Below, one piece after another: positions 38,301-52,800 of a stretch of 64,000 bases of DNA. The notes beneath the pieces were generated by a model. The model did no database searches. It saw only the letters and a program-made list of their open reading frames with translations, and had not been told where the DNA came from. The DNA is taken from contig CAJJDN010000120.1 in the NCBI GenBank assembly GCA_905182985.1, positions 1 through 64,000 on the forward strand, read 5' to 3'. Source of the stretch: Paramecium sonneborni. Lineage: Eukaryota > Ciliophora > Oligohymenophorea > Peniculida > Parameciidae. Both the position numbers and the translations under genes were made by a program. Positions within the stretch are counted from its first letter, which is position 1, and each line of letters starts with the position of its first letter.

Positions 38301-40547
38301 GCAAGTGCTGCAAGTTGAAAAAGGCAGTTTTCCACAAATATAACCATTCATTATTTTACATTTCTCACATCCTTCATATTCAGTATCGCATTCTTCCTCC
38401 TATACATTAATTAAACCATCTCCACACACTGAAATACAAACATCCCCATCTAATAATAAACCATCGTTGCATTTTAAACATTTTCCTTAGAAACAAACTT
38501 AGCAATGATGTTTAATTATTTCAGGATCTTGATCGCATTTTTCATATTAAATCAATTAGCAGTTTGAGCAACCATCATAATCATTGATATTATAATTAAT
38601 CATAAATATGCCAATCATATAATCATCACATTATTCATAAGATTATTAAATAAAATCTCCACATATAGTCAAACATAAGTTTGTATATGGATTTAAATAA
38701 TATCCATAATTATATTACATACATTAATTATTAATGCAAAAACTACATTAAAAAATACAAGAAAACTAAGCCATATCCAAATCATAACTCTATTCATAAT
38801 TAATATTCATTTCCAATTTATTTACTATTTATTCTTACTATTGAATTTATTATAAACACTAACCTTTAACACAATTAATACAAAATTCTTCACAATGATA
38901 TCTACAATTAAAACATCCATCAAATGGATCTTCATTTCCATCATCACATTCTTCATCTTCAACTTTTAATTTATCTCCGCAAATTGGGATGCAGGGGTTG
39001 ATTTTCTTTCGTAATTAAATTAATCAAATTTGTATCCTTGGATACATTCAGAAAATCCAACTATGTTAAAATTCTAAATTGCGCAAAAGCTAAATTGATT
39101 TAACCCCAAACATTCTAAGTCTATAGTAGTTAATAGACTAGTTTATTATTTATATGAAAAAGAGACATCCACATTGTATTTATTATATTTATAATCGCTA
39201 GGCCAATTTTAATCTTCGATGTCTGGATCGATTTATATGCATTTATTAATGTAAAGTTATAGTTTATTGTGATTCATAATTTATTTAATAATTTAATTTG
39301 TTTGAATTTAATTCAGTGTCACCCAGAATGATTTCAAAAAATATTATAAAATATTTGATTTATTATGTCCATTAGTAATTAAATCGAAATTTAGCATTGT
39401 TCCATATAAATGGTCCTCCAAATATTCTTTTATTTGATAAGTAGCTGAAATATATTTCACCTCCTTTTAAGAAATGACTTTCTCCAATTTTTGATATAAA
39501 TGTAAACAACTACTTGATCTTACTATTAGTTGTTGATAGATCGTAAAATTCTTTGACTTATTCTAAAATCTTTATATTTTATTTTTTCAATATATCTATG
39601 CTATTCAAACAATTCTTTCCTTCTATCTTTGTGTAATCTGGGCATTAAGTTATACACTAACCAGAATGGAGATATTTTTATTCTTAACATTATAAACAAT
39701 ATTATGTATTTGTACACAATTAACAACTTTCTTAGCAAGATTTTTAAACATCTAAAGATTAGATATAAATCTTACATATATCTTCCTAGCAAACGAACTC
39801 TTCATCAAAACTATAATTTTATTTACAATTGTCTCTACAACCACCAGGAATTTAAAGAAATTATTTGTCCCGTTAATCTTTACAAGATTTACATGTATTA
39901 CCATTCATAACTATATTATCATAACAACTTTTGCATTAATCCTTTCTTTCCCCTGAACAAGTTTTACAGGTTTTGTAACATCTAATTACAAATAATTAGA
40001 TATTTCTAAACGAATATGATTCATCAGAAAAATCTTAATCGCAATTAGCTGATATTTATATTTAGATATTTTCAGAGGAATGTGTTGTTTAAATAATTTA
40101 TGTTTAACGTAGCTAATATTTCCAAACTTCATCTTGAAGACAATAAAGTGAACTTCCAAAAGTGGAGTTATATTTTGAATTTAAACATATCTATAGTCTG
40201 TCTAATTAATCGGTTACTTGAATACTTATGCATTCATAGTCATCTATAGAATTATTACCTTACACATCTATGTATAACTAAATTTCAAAATGAGGTAGTT
40301 TTGTATTTATAGTATTCTAAATATTATGGCAAACTTAATCCACTTTCTCTAGGGGCATTAAATCCACTCCCTTGCTACATGAAAATGTTTTTGTTGGTTT
40401 AATTGATGGGTCCTCACAATTCCATAAAGTATTACTTAACGATATCTATTTATTATTAAATTCCTCATAAATAGATTGTTAAAGGCATTTTACATTAAGT
40501 ATTAAGGAGCAGTAAAGCAAAAATAAATAAATGACATTCTTGTTCAT
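35350..40547 (-). CDS. Cys-rich receptor-like membrane protein (furin-like/DUF4215 repeats)
   Basis: The ATG at 40547 begins a signal peptide (MNKNVIYLFLLYCSLILNVK). Then come furin/GFR-type Cys-rich units (CYKTCKTCSGERKDQCKSCY), and a segment with GGEIYFSYLSNKRIFGGPFI. After one apparent frameshift near 39,260 there are several Myxococcus-type Cys-rich (DUF4215) repeats: ICGDKLKVEDEECDDGNE, ICGDFIQQSYEQCDD and ICGDGIQVQFYEQCDD. Downstream, 38-36 kb has hydrophobic stretches that look like transmembrane helices. The C-terminal part (FEMLNQNEKLIYSEAFSYYL) is probably cytoplasmic. The plan matches large ciliate surface proteins with an extracellular Cys-rich region and a multi-pass tail. The 3' frame is ambiguous: possible stops are TGA 35706-35704 and 35352-35350. 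Its ligand and role are unknown. Confidence 0.65.
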
Positions 40548-42122
40548 TAAATTATTTTTCTTTATGAAGAAATATTAGATATTATTATTATTTATTGTTA
40601 ATTCTATTATTTTAGAAAATTTTCAACAAAAATTTTATAGTTTTTGAAAATTAATTGTTATCAGCTAAAATTCTTTCATTTTTGTACTAAATGAAATTAA
40701 GGAAAAATGATTTTTGGATTAGTCCACATAATTAAAATTTTCTCTTTTCCATCATGATATTCTCATCAATGAAAACTAAATCAAATATAAAATAATTATT
40801 ATCTTAAGTTTTAAATTTATTTATATTATATTGACTTTTTGAGAATTTTTAAGCCTTCTTTTCTTTTATAAATTTTTTATCCATTAAGGAATGAATTTCT
40901 ACTTTACAGATAGATGATTTAAAAATTTTTCCATTTTATACCTGATCTTAGGCATTTTTTTCTATATTATTTAATTTATTAAATCAAAAGATCCATAGCC
41001 GTTCAAGTCATATAACTTTATTTTAGAAAACATTTTATTTCTAATAGTAAAATTTGGAAATTAAGCGCTGATATAAAAATATTATATTATTATTTAGCAA
41101 TCTTTAGAAAATAATTGAATTTAAATATATGATCACTTTTTTGGATTGGCAAATTATTACAAAATAGATAATTATTAGCATTTAGTTAAATATATAATAA
41201 TAAAAATTTGGAATACAAATCAAAGAAGTTAAAATTTTTAAAATGATAAAGACAGGTTAATTTAAATGGAAAGGATTAATTCTCAAATGTAAAATAAATA
41301 TAATAATATACAAGTAATAAATTAATTTATAATATATATTTATAATATATATAGTATTTGTAAGATTATCTAGCCTATTTTTTTCTAAGTTAAATTTATA
41401 TTATTATTTTATATCCTCAATTTTAAAATTAATCCTAAAATAATAATTAAAGAATTTCATATACAATTTTACAATAAAATATAATTCTTCATTTTTCAGT
41501 CTATATTATAATCATTCCAAACAATTTAATTCTATATATCAATATTTAGAGATCATACTTTTGGAAGGTAAGATTAAATTATAAAGTTAACTCAACAGCA
41601 GAGATAACTTTTTAGATAATAATTTTATTAGATTTCTGCCAATTCTTTAACAATTTCTATTTGTACATTTGATCTAAAAAATCCATCTTGAATATTTATT
41701 AGGGTTTAGATTCATTAAAATTTGGATGGAATTAAGTCCTCTGCTTAAATAAATCTTAACAAGTAATTTAATCTATTATCACTTCATATTTATACTTTAT
41801 TTATTTTTCCAAAAATAAAAAACAATTATTTATTCTTAACAAGTTTATTAAATCTTCTATGGGTTACATCATTGTTGTCTAATCTGAATCTTATGGTTAA
41901 ATTATAAGTTCTATGATTATCTTTAGAATTTTATATTAATTAAAGTGTAGATACAAACTGTATAAATAAGATTTTGATATTTTAAAATATGTTAAGGTAT
42001 ATAGGATTAAAGCTAATAGAAATAAAAATTCAAATTTAACTATGCTATTTTAACATTTGAATATAAAATTCAAAAATGAGTTGGAATTGCCAAAGGGTTA
42101 TTTACAATTTTATTAACATTAG
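40548..42122. other. Intergenic interval, no gene seen
   Basis: Between the divergent Cys-rich receptor-like gene (-) and the ORF at 42,123 (+). The sequence is AT-rich with no extended coding-like frame; promoters for both flanking genes should lie here. Confidence 0.4.
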
Positions 42123-42689
42123 ATGTAATCAGTAGATATGTTTGCTATTAATATTAAAGATGAAGCAGCTGAACCAAAAGATTTGCATTTTATTCGTGAA
42201 AATACACCTCAAATAGATTCAGCTTAAGATATTAAGTTGATTTCTTAAGCATAACTGATTCCGCAGTAAATCAAGAATTAAAAGAAAAAAAAATATGGTA
42301 TTTCAAAGGATGATGTACTAGATAAAGGTTTATAAAATCACTATTTGATTAATTTTTTCTTCCAAATTTTTCAAGATTTTTCATATTAAATTAAGATTAA
42401 ATTTTATTAAAGGCTAAATTGGCATCTTTTAAGAACTGTAATTTCTTTAGAATCTTAAAACAAATGTTTAAAATTTTTGAATTCAGAGTTCATAAATTAC
42501 TTTGATTTATACATATTTTATTCTAAGTGTAGAGATTTAAAACTTCAAACGATTTAATATAAAAAAAGTTTATAATTCATCATAATATAAGAGCTTCTCT
42601 AGCCTTTTTTGATTCTGCTAATTATTTTTACCCTCTATATTTATAAATCCTTTTATTATGAATTAACTATCTATCTATCTTAATGCTGA
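42123..42689 (+). CDS. Unrecognised ORF, 188 codons
   Basis: Open from ATG 42123 to TGA 42687-42689 (567 nt) under the ciliate code. The first 70 residues look clearly coding and hydrophilic (MQSVDMFAINIKDEAAEPKD, LHFIRENTPQIDSAQDIKL, KYGISKDDVLDKG). After this the frame passes an AT-rich patch and resumes with WHLLRTVISLESQNKCLKFL, then a hydrophobic end. A small intron between the two parts would not be surprising. No family is recognised. Confidence 0.4.
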
Positions 42690-43748
42690 ATGATACATTA
42701 ATTCCCGATAAATTTTTACTTTTGAAAATGCAAAAAAGAGTAACGTCATAAGGGTTGAATAGTAACCCAACTATAAAACCATAAAGTAACATTCTTATAA
42801 AATATAAATAAGTAAATCTTTTAATATTCATATAAGATATAATTATATTTCTCCTGACTTTGGAGGACAGGTAAAACTCTTTCTTGTTCTATAACTCATA
42901 CCTTCCAAAAGTGCTGCGTACCATAAAGATCAGGATACAAACCTCTACTCATATTCCCCCTAACTCCATCAAGTGATAGCTTCAGTTTTACATCTCTACG
43001 AAAAAACTGGATTAATATTGCTCAAGCGAATTCAGGCAATATATGAAAATATTTGCGAAAGGGCATGAAATAAAATCTTTTTTATTTCATTTTTCTTTAT
43101 TAAATTCTATAACAATTTAAAAAAAATTCATCCAAGAAAAAAATATTAAGTATGGTTTTTAATTTCTTTGATTCCATTCAAAGTAAGTTAACTAGTAATA
43201 GATTCATTAGCTATCAAATAGTCAAACTGTACATTCTCTATCGCAGAAATCATTGGATAGTTTCCTTCTATATTGATAATAAAAAAATAATCTATAATTA
43301 AAAAAATAATTTACAATAAATAATATAAATAACAATCAGATATTGTAAAGATTGTATTAAATTTAGGATTTACAGTTTCATTCTTTTTAAAGTATTGATG
43401 GATATTCTAAGTCTTTCTATTTCTCATTAATAAATCTTAATTTTATTAGTTTATTAAATAGTAAATAATTCAATATAATGAAAAAATGATTGTTAGAAAT
43501 ATTAGAATCTTCCTTGATTTTCTTATGATTACTATTAAAATCTTTTTACTTATTCATTTAAGAAGATTAGAACAAATTTACTTTTTAAATAAATTCTTTT
43601 TTCCTTATTCCTTTAATTACCTAACAGTTTTAGCATACAAAAAACACAATTATTTTTCCATATAAATATGTATAACTTTTTCCCTATCGGTTAATTATGA
43701 TTCTAATAGCAAAAATTCATTAGTCGAGGCTTTTGGTACCTACCCTGC
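42690..43748. other. Intergenic interval, no gene seen
   Basis: AT-rich DNA with short open stretches. The part 42,850-43,060 has somewhat higher GC but no coding frame or RNA gene I can defend. Confidence 0.35.
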
Positions 43749-46265
43749 TCATTTCTCTATGTCCTAAGCTTGATAATCAAGCTCTTATATATTGTTTCCC
43801 CATCTTCCCCAATATATTTTTTATCTCTTTACTTAAAGATACTGAAGTTCTGTTCTAATTACTACCTCCTTCTGTAATTTATTGATTTTTCTTTCTTTTT
43901 CATAATGAAAATCTAAAATGTCTGACTAATTGATTTAAATAAACTTTCGATCTTTATCTAACTCAATGAATGAATAGAATTCGGCTAATTTCTTAGGGAT
44001 GTGATTTAAGAGTGAACTTATAGTTTTCTTCTCTTTTCTTTTGTATATCTTCTACTACCTTATTTTTTATACCCAAAGACTTTTCATTAGGCTAAATTAA
44101 GCATTTTAAGTTTCATTCTCAACTTTTATTCCACATTTTTCTGAATGGTAGTTAAATCTTCTTCATATTAATATTATAATTTTTGTTTTATTAGAGCAAC
44201 TGAAACTGATCATTTAAGTTTGGGATTTTGAATTTTGCTATAGCCTTGCTTACTCTACTATTCGAAAGATTATGAACCAATTAAACAATACTCTATAAAT
44301 ATTTTATAATATCTTCTCTTCTTAATTATTTTCCTCAATTTAAGAATTAAGCTTAGTTTTCTCTAATAAATCATGAATAGAATTTAGTTCTAATATCCTT
44401 ATGAAATCTAATACTAGATATTTAAATAATATTTGCCTCCTTTCTTATCTAATGATATTTTTACTTATAATTTAGATAACTTAATATTTTTATTAATTAT
44501 GAGATCTCTATTTAAATAAATATTATAATTAAGAAGTAATTTTATAAGCACATTTATCATTATAAAAGAATGATAATACCTAATAGAAATACTCTAGAAA
44601 TTTAGTTTTTTTAGAATGTTTGATAACATCCTATGTTTATATTATCTTTTACAATTTTCATCTAAAAATCTAAAACATATCTTCCTATTTTAACTCTTGA
44701 TTATCATTTAATTTAACATAACTGAACTCATATATTAAATAATTCTCATTGTATCTGGATTTGCTAATGAAGCCATTTTTACCTTTTTAATTATTAAGGT
44801 GATTATAAACTTATTTAAATATCATTTAACTAAGATATTTTCCTAAAGCAAAAAAAATTTTTGTGTAATCTAATTGGATTATTTTTGTTTAAAGGCAAAA
44901 ATTTAGTAGGAACATTTGATCAAAATTTATAAATTAATTTTTCTATTTTTCTCCAAAAATAAGTTCCAATTAAGCAATTTCATTTAATTATTCAAATGGA
45001 ATATTTTCAAGTTTTAATCCTTCTAATTATTTATTATCAAAACGTTGTTATTAAATTTAAAGAAGCAAAATTTTTAAATAATCAATTTTTTCAGTTTAAT
45101 ACTATCATTTCAACTAACTTTTATATTTCTGGATAAATAGAAAGTAAATTATAGTTTTTAATTTAAATTGTTCATCTGAGATATCTCCTTGATACTATAT
45201 ATAGGCTTCAATTACTTATTTTAAAGATTCATTCTTTTTAGTTTCAAATATAAATTATTTCAAAAGGGTTTATTATAAACCTGTATTAATTTCACCATCA
45301 TAAAATAATTCAATTAAAGCTTAAATAATTATTTGTAAAGGGACTGGAAATTATGAAATATCAAAAGCCTTATCTTTAATAAATTATAACATAACTAATA
45401 AATCATCATCATAATTTAGTTAAAACCAAGTTATAAAAGATTCTTGATAAAAGCTAACTTTTTTTTTTGATAAATCTGATTTTATGTTAATCTCTTAATT
45501 ATTTAAATAACACAATATACTCAAAATTTACCTAAAATCTTTTGGAGTACAATTTTCCATAAATATTTTAGGAAATTCAGAAAATTTGGCAAATGGTTAT
45601 TTAGAGTTTTCAAAAGTAGACCCTAACCATTTTATTGGATATAATAAAACATTCTTTGTTGTTATTTTATGATTTGTATATTTGAAAAAGTTTACAAGGT
45701 TTATGCACCTTTATTATTTTACTTCTTGTAATACTTCAATTTAACTTTCAGATTATTAGATATTTGAATTTAATTAATCACCTTTAAATAACAATTATAG
45801 AATAAGTTTGATTACACTTAATAATTACGATTGCTCTTATGGATCTATTTTTAATATTTATGTAAGTAGTTCTAAAGATTCACTGTTTCTCTATATAATA
45901 CCTCTGTTTTTCCTTCAAATAAAAAACTTATAATTTCTATTAGTTAACTTATGCTCTTTTCTGGCGGAATTTTCTTATTTTTGATGAAAGCATTAATTAG
46001 TGCATATTCTAGAATTTAACTTAGATTCCATTGACCATGCAATTTTAATATTTTTTCTAAAAACCACGTCTCTATTTAGTCTATATTAATTAAAGCGTTT
46101 TTAAATATGTATCTTTTGATTAATTCTAAAGATTTATCCAAATACTTTGATCTAATGTATCCATATTGTCATAAATTTAATTCAATTAAATTACTAATTA
46201 TTGAGTATTATTCTAACGAGATTATTAATTATCCTTCTAAAAAAATTATATAAAAGCGAAGGTGA
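43749..46265 (-). pseudogene. Helical-repeat gene with internal TGA codons
   Basis: A long minus-strand coding track. It includes YLDKSLELIKRYIFKNALIN, ETWFLEKILKLHGQWNLSQI, EKSISQLIEIISFLFEGKTE, NESLKQVIEAYIQYQGDISD, LEGLKLENIPFEQLNEIAQL and, near the end, FYSFIELDKDRKFIQINQSD and YWGRWGNNIQELDYQAQDIE before TGA 43751-43749. The helix-rich pattern resembles ARM/HEAT-type repeats, but no family can be named. Two isolated TGA codons (near 46,160 and 45,110) interrupt otherwise continuous frames, and a frameshift occurs near 44,200. No intron of Paramecium size removes them, so I read this as a pseudogene. Confidence 0.5.
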
Positions 46266-46899
46266 AGATGATTATGAGATTTTTTAAAATTTATTAATTG
46301 TAGAATGGGCTCTTGAAGTTTATCAAATCTATTAAAGTGATTTATAAAATCGAAAATTGATAAGAAAATTCAAAAATAATCAGGAAAGTTCAAGCTCAAT
46401 ATTCAAAAATTAAAATTACATATTAATAAGTAGTTTAAAAAACACAATATATATTTCATATTATAATCTATATAAAATAAAATTACTATTACTTCTATTT
46501 AATTTAATTCTAAAAGTGATTATATAATCATCAAAGAACTATAAATTATTCTGCATACTGTTAAGGATTTAAATTATGATTTATTACAATTAGTTTGCTT
46601 TTCATTTTCTTTTATGAGCTCAAAGTCAAAAAATGGTTTTATTTAATTTTTATAATAAGATATTTTTAATCATTGTTGAATAGATTAGAAGTTGATATAA
46701 ATATACAGTATTTATTTATTTTATTTTAAGCTATTCAGAGAGTTAAGTGGTTTAAAAAAATTAACTATAAATAAAGTTAATTTTTAAATTAGTAATGATT
46801 GTTTTTTGGTTCTAAATTAATAAAAATAAGTATAATATTAAAAAATAAGTTTTTGAAATTTACTAAATAATTTTTCCTATATAAATTTATGAATCAAAA
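46266..46899. other. 3' flank of the surface-antigen gene
   Basis: AT-rich spacer between the end of the surface-antigen gene and the upstream end of the decayed helical-repeat gene. No coding frame is visible; it should contain the antigen's short 3' UTR and the other gene's promoter remnants. Confidence 0.4.
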
Positions 46900-49800
46900 T
46901 CAGAACATGGTATAAATGATAACAGCAGCAAATCCAAGAATGTATCCAGAATCAACAGTGTTGGTACCATTATTATTAGTATTTGGATTAGTTGCTGTGT
47001 TGTTATTTGATTGAGGTGTAACTGTTGAACAAGCTTAACATCCAACAGTTCCAGTATTCCATGTAAAAGTGTAACCAGAAATAGAGAAACAGGTTTCAGC
47101 AGTCAAAGTCTTTGGATCAACTTCAGAGCATTTACCTGCATTCATTTGACAGATTGCCTACAAACTTTCATCAAAGTTGTTGAAAATTTCACATTTCTTT
47201 TGTTCTGCTTAATACGTAGCACAAGTATGCTATGAGCATTTGGATGGAGATGCTGGTATTGAAGCAGTAGCAGTAACTGGATCAGTCCATGAACATTTTC
47301 TAGCTATACTTGCGTTTTTGCAAGCATCTTAATCATTATTAGCTTATGCACAAGAAGTCATTTTAGCACATGAACCAGTATCAGAGGGAGTAAATACACA
47401 AACTCCATCAGTACCACCTGCATTACATGAAGTTTTAGTTTTGTATGTAGAACATGTTCCTGTAAGAACACATACAGTTCCATCAGATACACAGGATAAT
47501 GCTCCTGCAAATCCTAAAGTACATTCTGTAACTTTGAGATCAGCACAAGTCTTGACTCTACATCTAGCAGCATTACCATTTGTGGCTGATGCAGCTTCAA
47601 AAAAACACGGATTATTATTAGTATCAAATGAAGCATTACAAGCAACATCATTAACTTCATATTTATCACAAGATGTTCTATCTAGACATTTGACACCGTT
47701 TGATGTACATTGACTTATTTATAAAAAGCAATCACTATTAGTTGTTGTGTTACTTACCAATTCAGCACATAATTCATCATGACAAGTTTTAGTAGCTGGA
47801 TCCCAATGACATTTACCTGTCAAAGTCCTTGAGGCTGGTGTTTTAGATCTACTATTAATACAAGCATCTTCGACTTTGTAATCTTTGCATTCTTACAATT
47901 CAATACATGTTACTCCATCAGTTGAGCATCTTTCACTAACATCTTCATAACATTCTTTCCATGTTGTGAATGCAGCATCAACGCAACCATTAACTTTCAT
48001 TTTACATGCTTTTTCTCCTGTAGCTGTTTTAATTAAGATGCATTCTCCATCATATCCTGTTTTGCATCCTCCAATTGTATTAGTTAATTCACAAGATGTG
48101 ATAGAAACACAATTAATTCCATTAGTAGTGCATTTAGGTGAAATCGCTTTACAATCTTTATCATTTTACCATTTACCACTTTCACATCTAGTATAAGGAT
48201 AACATGTTCCGCTAATCCATAAGCATGGTCCATTTAGACCTTTAACACAAGCAGCTTAGATTGTTGTTTTTTCACAATCTTACATTGCAGCACATTTACC
48301 TTCAGTTCCAACAGTACATTCCCCTCTATTAAATTATATTTGGCATTCAGTATGACTTTTACCATTAAAATCAGTACAATTTTAGTATCTACATGATCCA
48401 TTGTCCCAACTACATTTAACCTTCTAGCTGTCACCGTTATTACTTTAACAAGCACTTTCGGTTTTTATTTAAGTACAAATTGTTCTATTAGTACAACCTC
48501 CACCAGGTTTTAACATGCATTCTCCAGGAATGTAATAGTTATAACATTAATCATCAGTAGTGTATTCTGCTGCAGGAGCAGTCGAGCAATCCATTTATTC
48601 ACATTAATTCTTCTCTGAAACCCATTAACACTTTTTGTTTAATGAATCAGTCACACATCCATTTCTATGTAATGCTTAATTACATAGTTTTCGAGGAACA
48701 CATTTAGTACCATCAGTTGTGCATGTTTGTAAACATTTACCATCAGTTGTACATTCTTTTAATTTCTCTTTACAAGCATCATCTGTTATGAGTAAGAAAT
48801 CTTCACATACCTAAACCTTACAAGGAGCTGTGGTATCTTGAGTACAAATTTTATAATATTCATCACATTTGCTACCATCAATAAACGACTGAGGTGCATT
48901 ATCGCAAGTTGGAGTAATGCATACTTTATTATCAGCATCCCAATAACATTTATCACCAGTCTTATTGATATGACATTATTCTTCTTTTTTTAATTCTTCA
49001 CATGTATCAGGAATATCGATACATCCTTTAAGTGTTTAAGCAACTGTACATTTTTAATTAAAATAAGCTTAACATCCAATATGATCAACGATTAGATCCG
49101 GATGAGCAGTAAAACATGATTTATCTGCACACTCTTATCCATTCCATCCACATTCACCCTATTAGTCATTTATTTTACAATTTTCTTCACTCACATAAGT
49201 ATTACATGCTGCTAATGGAATACAACCACCTCCAACAATAGGATCATATGAAGGATTCTCTGCTTTAACAGCTTTAACTGTACAGGAATATTTTGGACTA
49301 TCAACTTTGTAATCAGGTTTGTAATACTATAGACAACTAGTGTGAGTCTAATAGGAATCGTCAGCAGTACTACAAGTTCTATTAACACATATGGATTTTG
49401 TTTCTGATTCCTTCACCCACTAACATGGCTTGCTCGATGAATCTTAAACACATTAATCTTATATTTTATATTATTCACAACTAGTCAAAGCCATACATCC
49501 TTGACCAGCAGCAGTATTATCAGAATTACTTCTGACTGTGCAATTTATTGTTTTTAAATTTTAATTTGTTAAACTAAAACATTAGTTATGACTACTATAA
49601 CTAGCAGATTATTCAATTTTATTACAAGTGAAATCAACACATTTTTTAGTTTTAGCATTCCAGAAACATTCATTACCTCTGCTCTTATAACATTATGTTT
49701 CCAATTTATAATCGCTACAATTAGCTGAAAATCCTTAACATCCTCCAGGATTTGATAATGCGCATTTACTAGAATATTCCAAGCAATTATAATGTGTAAT

Positions 49801-52800
49801 ATTTTACCCAGTTTTATCTAAACAATCTAGTAATTTACATTTTCCACTCACAACTGCACATTCACCTTCTTTAGCTTGGAAACATGTAGCCTCTGTTGTT
49901 TAATCACTACATATATCTTTTATAGTAACACAAGCTTGAGTACCATCAGTTTTTCCATTCCAAGTACAAGTTTTCAACCATTCATTACATTTTGCAAATG
50001 AAGTTTTATCAGCTGCATTATCACATGTTCTATCAATACATGCTGTTGAATCATCTTTGGCAGTACACAATACATTCAAGCTGTTACATTTAGCATCTGT
50101 ATACCTACCTGCATCAAGATATATTAGATTACATGTAGTATTAGTATCTGGATCCTTACAAATAGCTCCACTATTTGCTAATTGATTTTAAACACATAAA
50201 CCTTTTGTGTTTTCAACACAATTTTCTAAGTTTGTATAACTAGTGCAACTACTTTATATTTAGACGCAACCAGTTCCTGATCTATTAGCAGTACAAGATG
50301 TATCATAATCTTAGCATAATTCTCTTATAATATCGAATATTGATGTAATTAAGTTACATGTACTATTAGCAACATCTCTACATTTTGGAGTACCACTTTG
50401 ATCCCAAAAACACTTTTTACCTGATGCTTTTACTTTACAAAAAGATTCTGTACTTCCATACTCAACACAAGTGTTCTTTACTTCATAACAAGCAGGTTAA
50501 CCGTCAGTATCAGATCTTGTAGATCTGCAAGAAGAATCAAATTCTTTACATTCATCATCTGTTCGGGCGGTTGCATTTGCAACAAGTATATCATTACATG
50601 CTTTTGCTGTACAAGTTGTTCCACTGACTAATTTACAGAAAGGTCTTAATGCTTCACATGTTGCATAATCTACACCCGTAAATTTACTACAAGGAGCTGT
50701 TGCCAAATAGCATTTAAGAGTTGCATACCATCTACATTTTCCTTCTTTAGCTACTGTACATGTTTCTTCATCTTCATAATCGCTACAATAATCTTATCTT
50801 GATTAGCAAGGTAAGTTTGTTGCTGTTGTGTTTGTGCAATTAAGAGTAGTATCAAATTAAGAGCATTCTATATCATCAGTTACATTATAATCAATAGCTT
50901 CGTAATCTGCACAAGTTCTCTTCATACAACCAGTATCATCACTATTTGGTTTACATTATGCATATATGTATTTACAATTATCGCCAGTATAATCGTTTAA
51001 TTTAAAAAGAGTGCAATTAAATTCTGATTTTTATTAACAGCTAGCACCATCCCATAAGCACTCTGTTTCATCTGCTCTTTTGTGACAATTACTTTCAATA
51101 GCATAATCTGAACATTTTGTAAATTTACTTGTACATTAGGAACCAACTGCTTAAACTACAGTGCATGTATCTAATCTAGTATTACATTCTAAATGTGTAT
51201 AAAATGAACTTGTTTTATCAATATCAGCACAAGTTAGATCTCTACAAGTTTTTGAAAAGAAACACTTCTTACCATTAGATGTGACAACACATTACTTTTC
51301 TTTATCTTTATAATCAACACAATTAATCTTCAATGGAATACATCCAGTTGCATTATCATTAACTGTACATGTTTTATCAATTTTAGTTGCACTATAGCAT
51401 TAATCATGAGTATCATATGAGGATGGTAAATTAGCACAAGTTTTATCTTTACAACTATCATTCCATACACAATGTCCATTAACTTTAGTATCATCTTCAC
51501 AATTACCTGAATTAGTAATAGCACTGCATTAAGTTGGTTTATTCATACATTAAGTATTATCATTATTTGCAATACAACTAGAAACACATACTTCTTCACC
51601 ATCCTTTGTTGTGCAATTTATTATATAATTTTTACAATTAGAATTGTTAATAATTGTAACTTCACTTGTTGAACCATCAAGATGTGCTGTTGTACATGCT
51701 TTAAATTAACAAGTTCCAGAAGCATCTTGAGGCACCCAAACACAATCAGGTCCTGTCCCTCCATATTTTCTAACACAATTATCTTATGTCTTTCTATCTT
51801 TACATTAAGATGGAAGTGGAATGCATCCTAAAATTTCATTTTATCTATTAGGGTTATTTGCTACACAATTCTTAATATTTACATTTAAAGCTATTCCTGC
51901 TGAATTACACTCATCTGTTGTGTTCAAAGTTTTACTTAATGTTGTACAACCTTAATCTATACATTTAGTTCCATCCCAACCACATTTTATATAGACGAAT
52001 TTACTATTTGCATCCACTATTTTTTTTAATTTACAAGCTTCTTCATTAAAAATACCTTCACATATTAAAGGAATCAAAGCACATCCACCTGCTGGATTTT
52101 TTTCTAATTATGAAGTACAAGAGTTCAAATATTTATTACATTATTAATGTGTATGATATGTTTTTGAAGCCAATGAACATTCTTTTTTGAAACATATACC
52201 TCCTTTCCATTTACAATTATCATTTATACAGTTTTCTTTTTTAAATGAGTTTTCACATTTCCAATCTTCACAACCATTACCACCTGTTTTTACAGTACAA
52301 GTAGATAATTTAGCATAGCATGCAGTATGATCAGGATAATTAGATCCAATTAAATTAGCACAAATCAATTCTTTACATGCTGATCCATCCCAAAAACATG
52401 ATCCTCCTAATTTATTTTTTTTAGTATCACAATTAGATTATAAAATTGTTGAACAATCACCTAATGGTTAACATCCCCCATCTTTTTTTGGAACACAATT
52501 ATTGCCTGGTAAATAAGCCTCACAATCTGAAGTATCGGTTGGGGCATTATTACAAGTCTTTGCAATACAACCTGCTCCACTTTATGCTAAAGTACATTCA
52601 GGTAGCTGATCAAAACATTCTTTAATTTTTTTATATATTTTTGGTAAGTTATCACAAGTTAATTCTTTACATAAATTGGGTTTAACTGTGTCATCCCAAA
52701 AACATGTCTTACCAGAAGTATTGATTTTGCATGCACTCTAGATATTTGCAGCATTACAATTACCATTATTAACACATCCACCACCACTCTTTGTTATACA

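Noticed and set aside
47441..48196. Plus-strand open frames opposite the surface-antigen gene
   Set aside because: They use the standard code or shadow the antisense strand of a fully open, Cys-periodic minus-strand gene.
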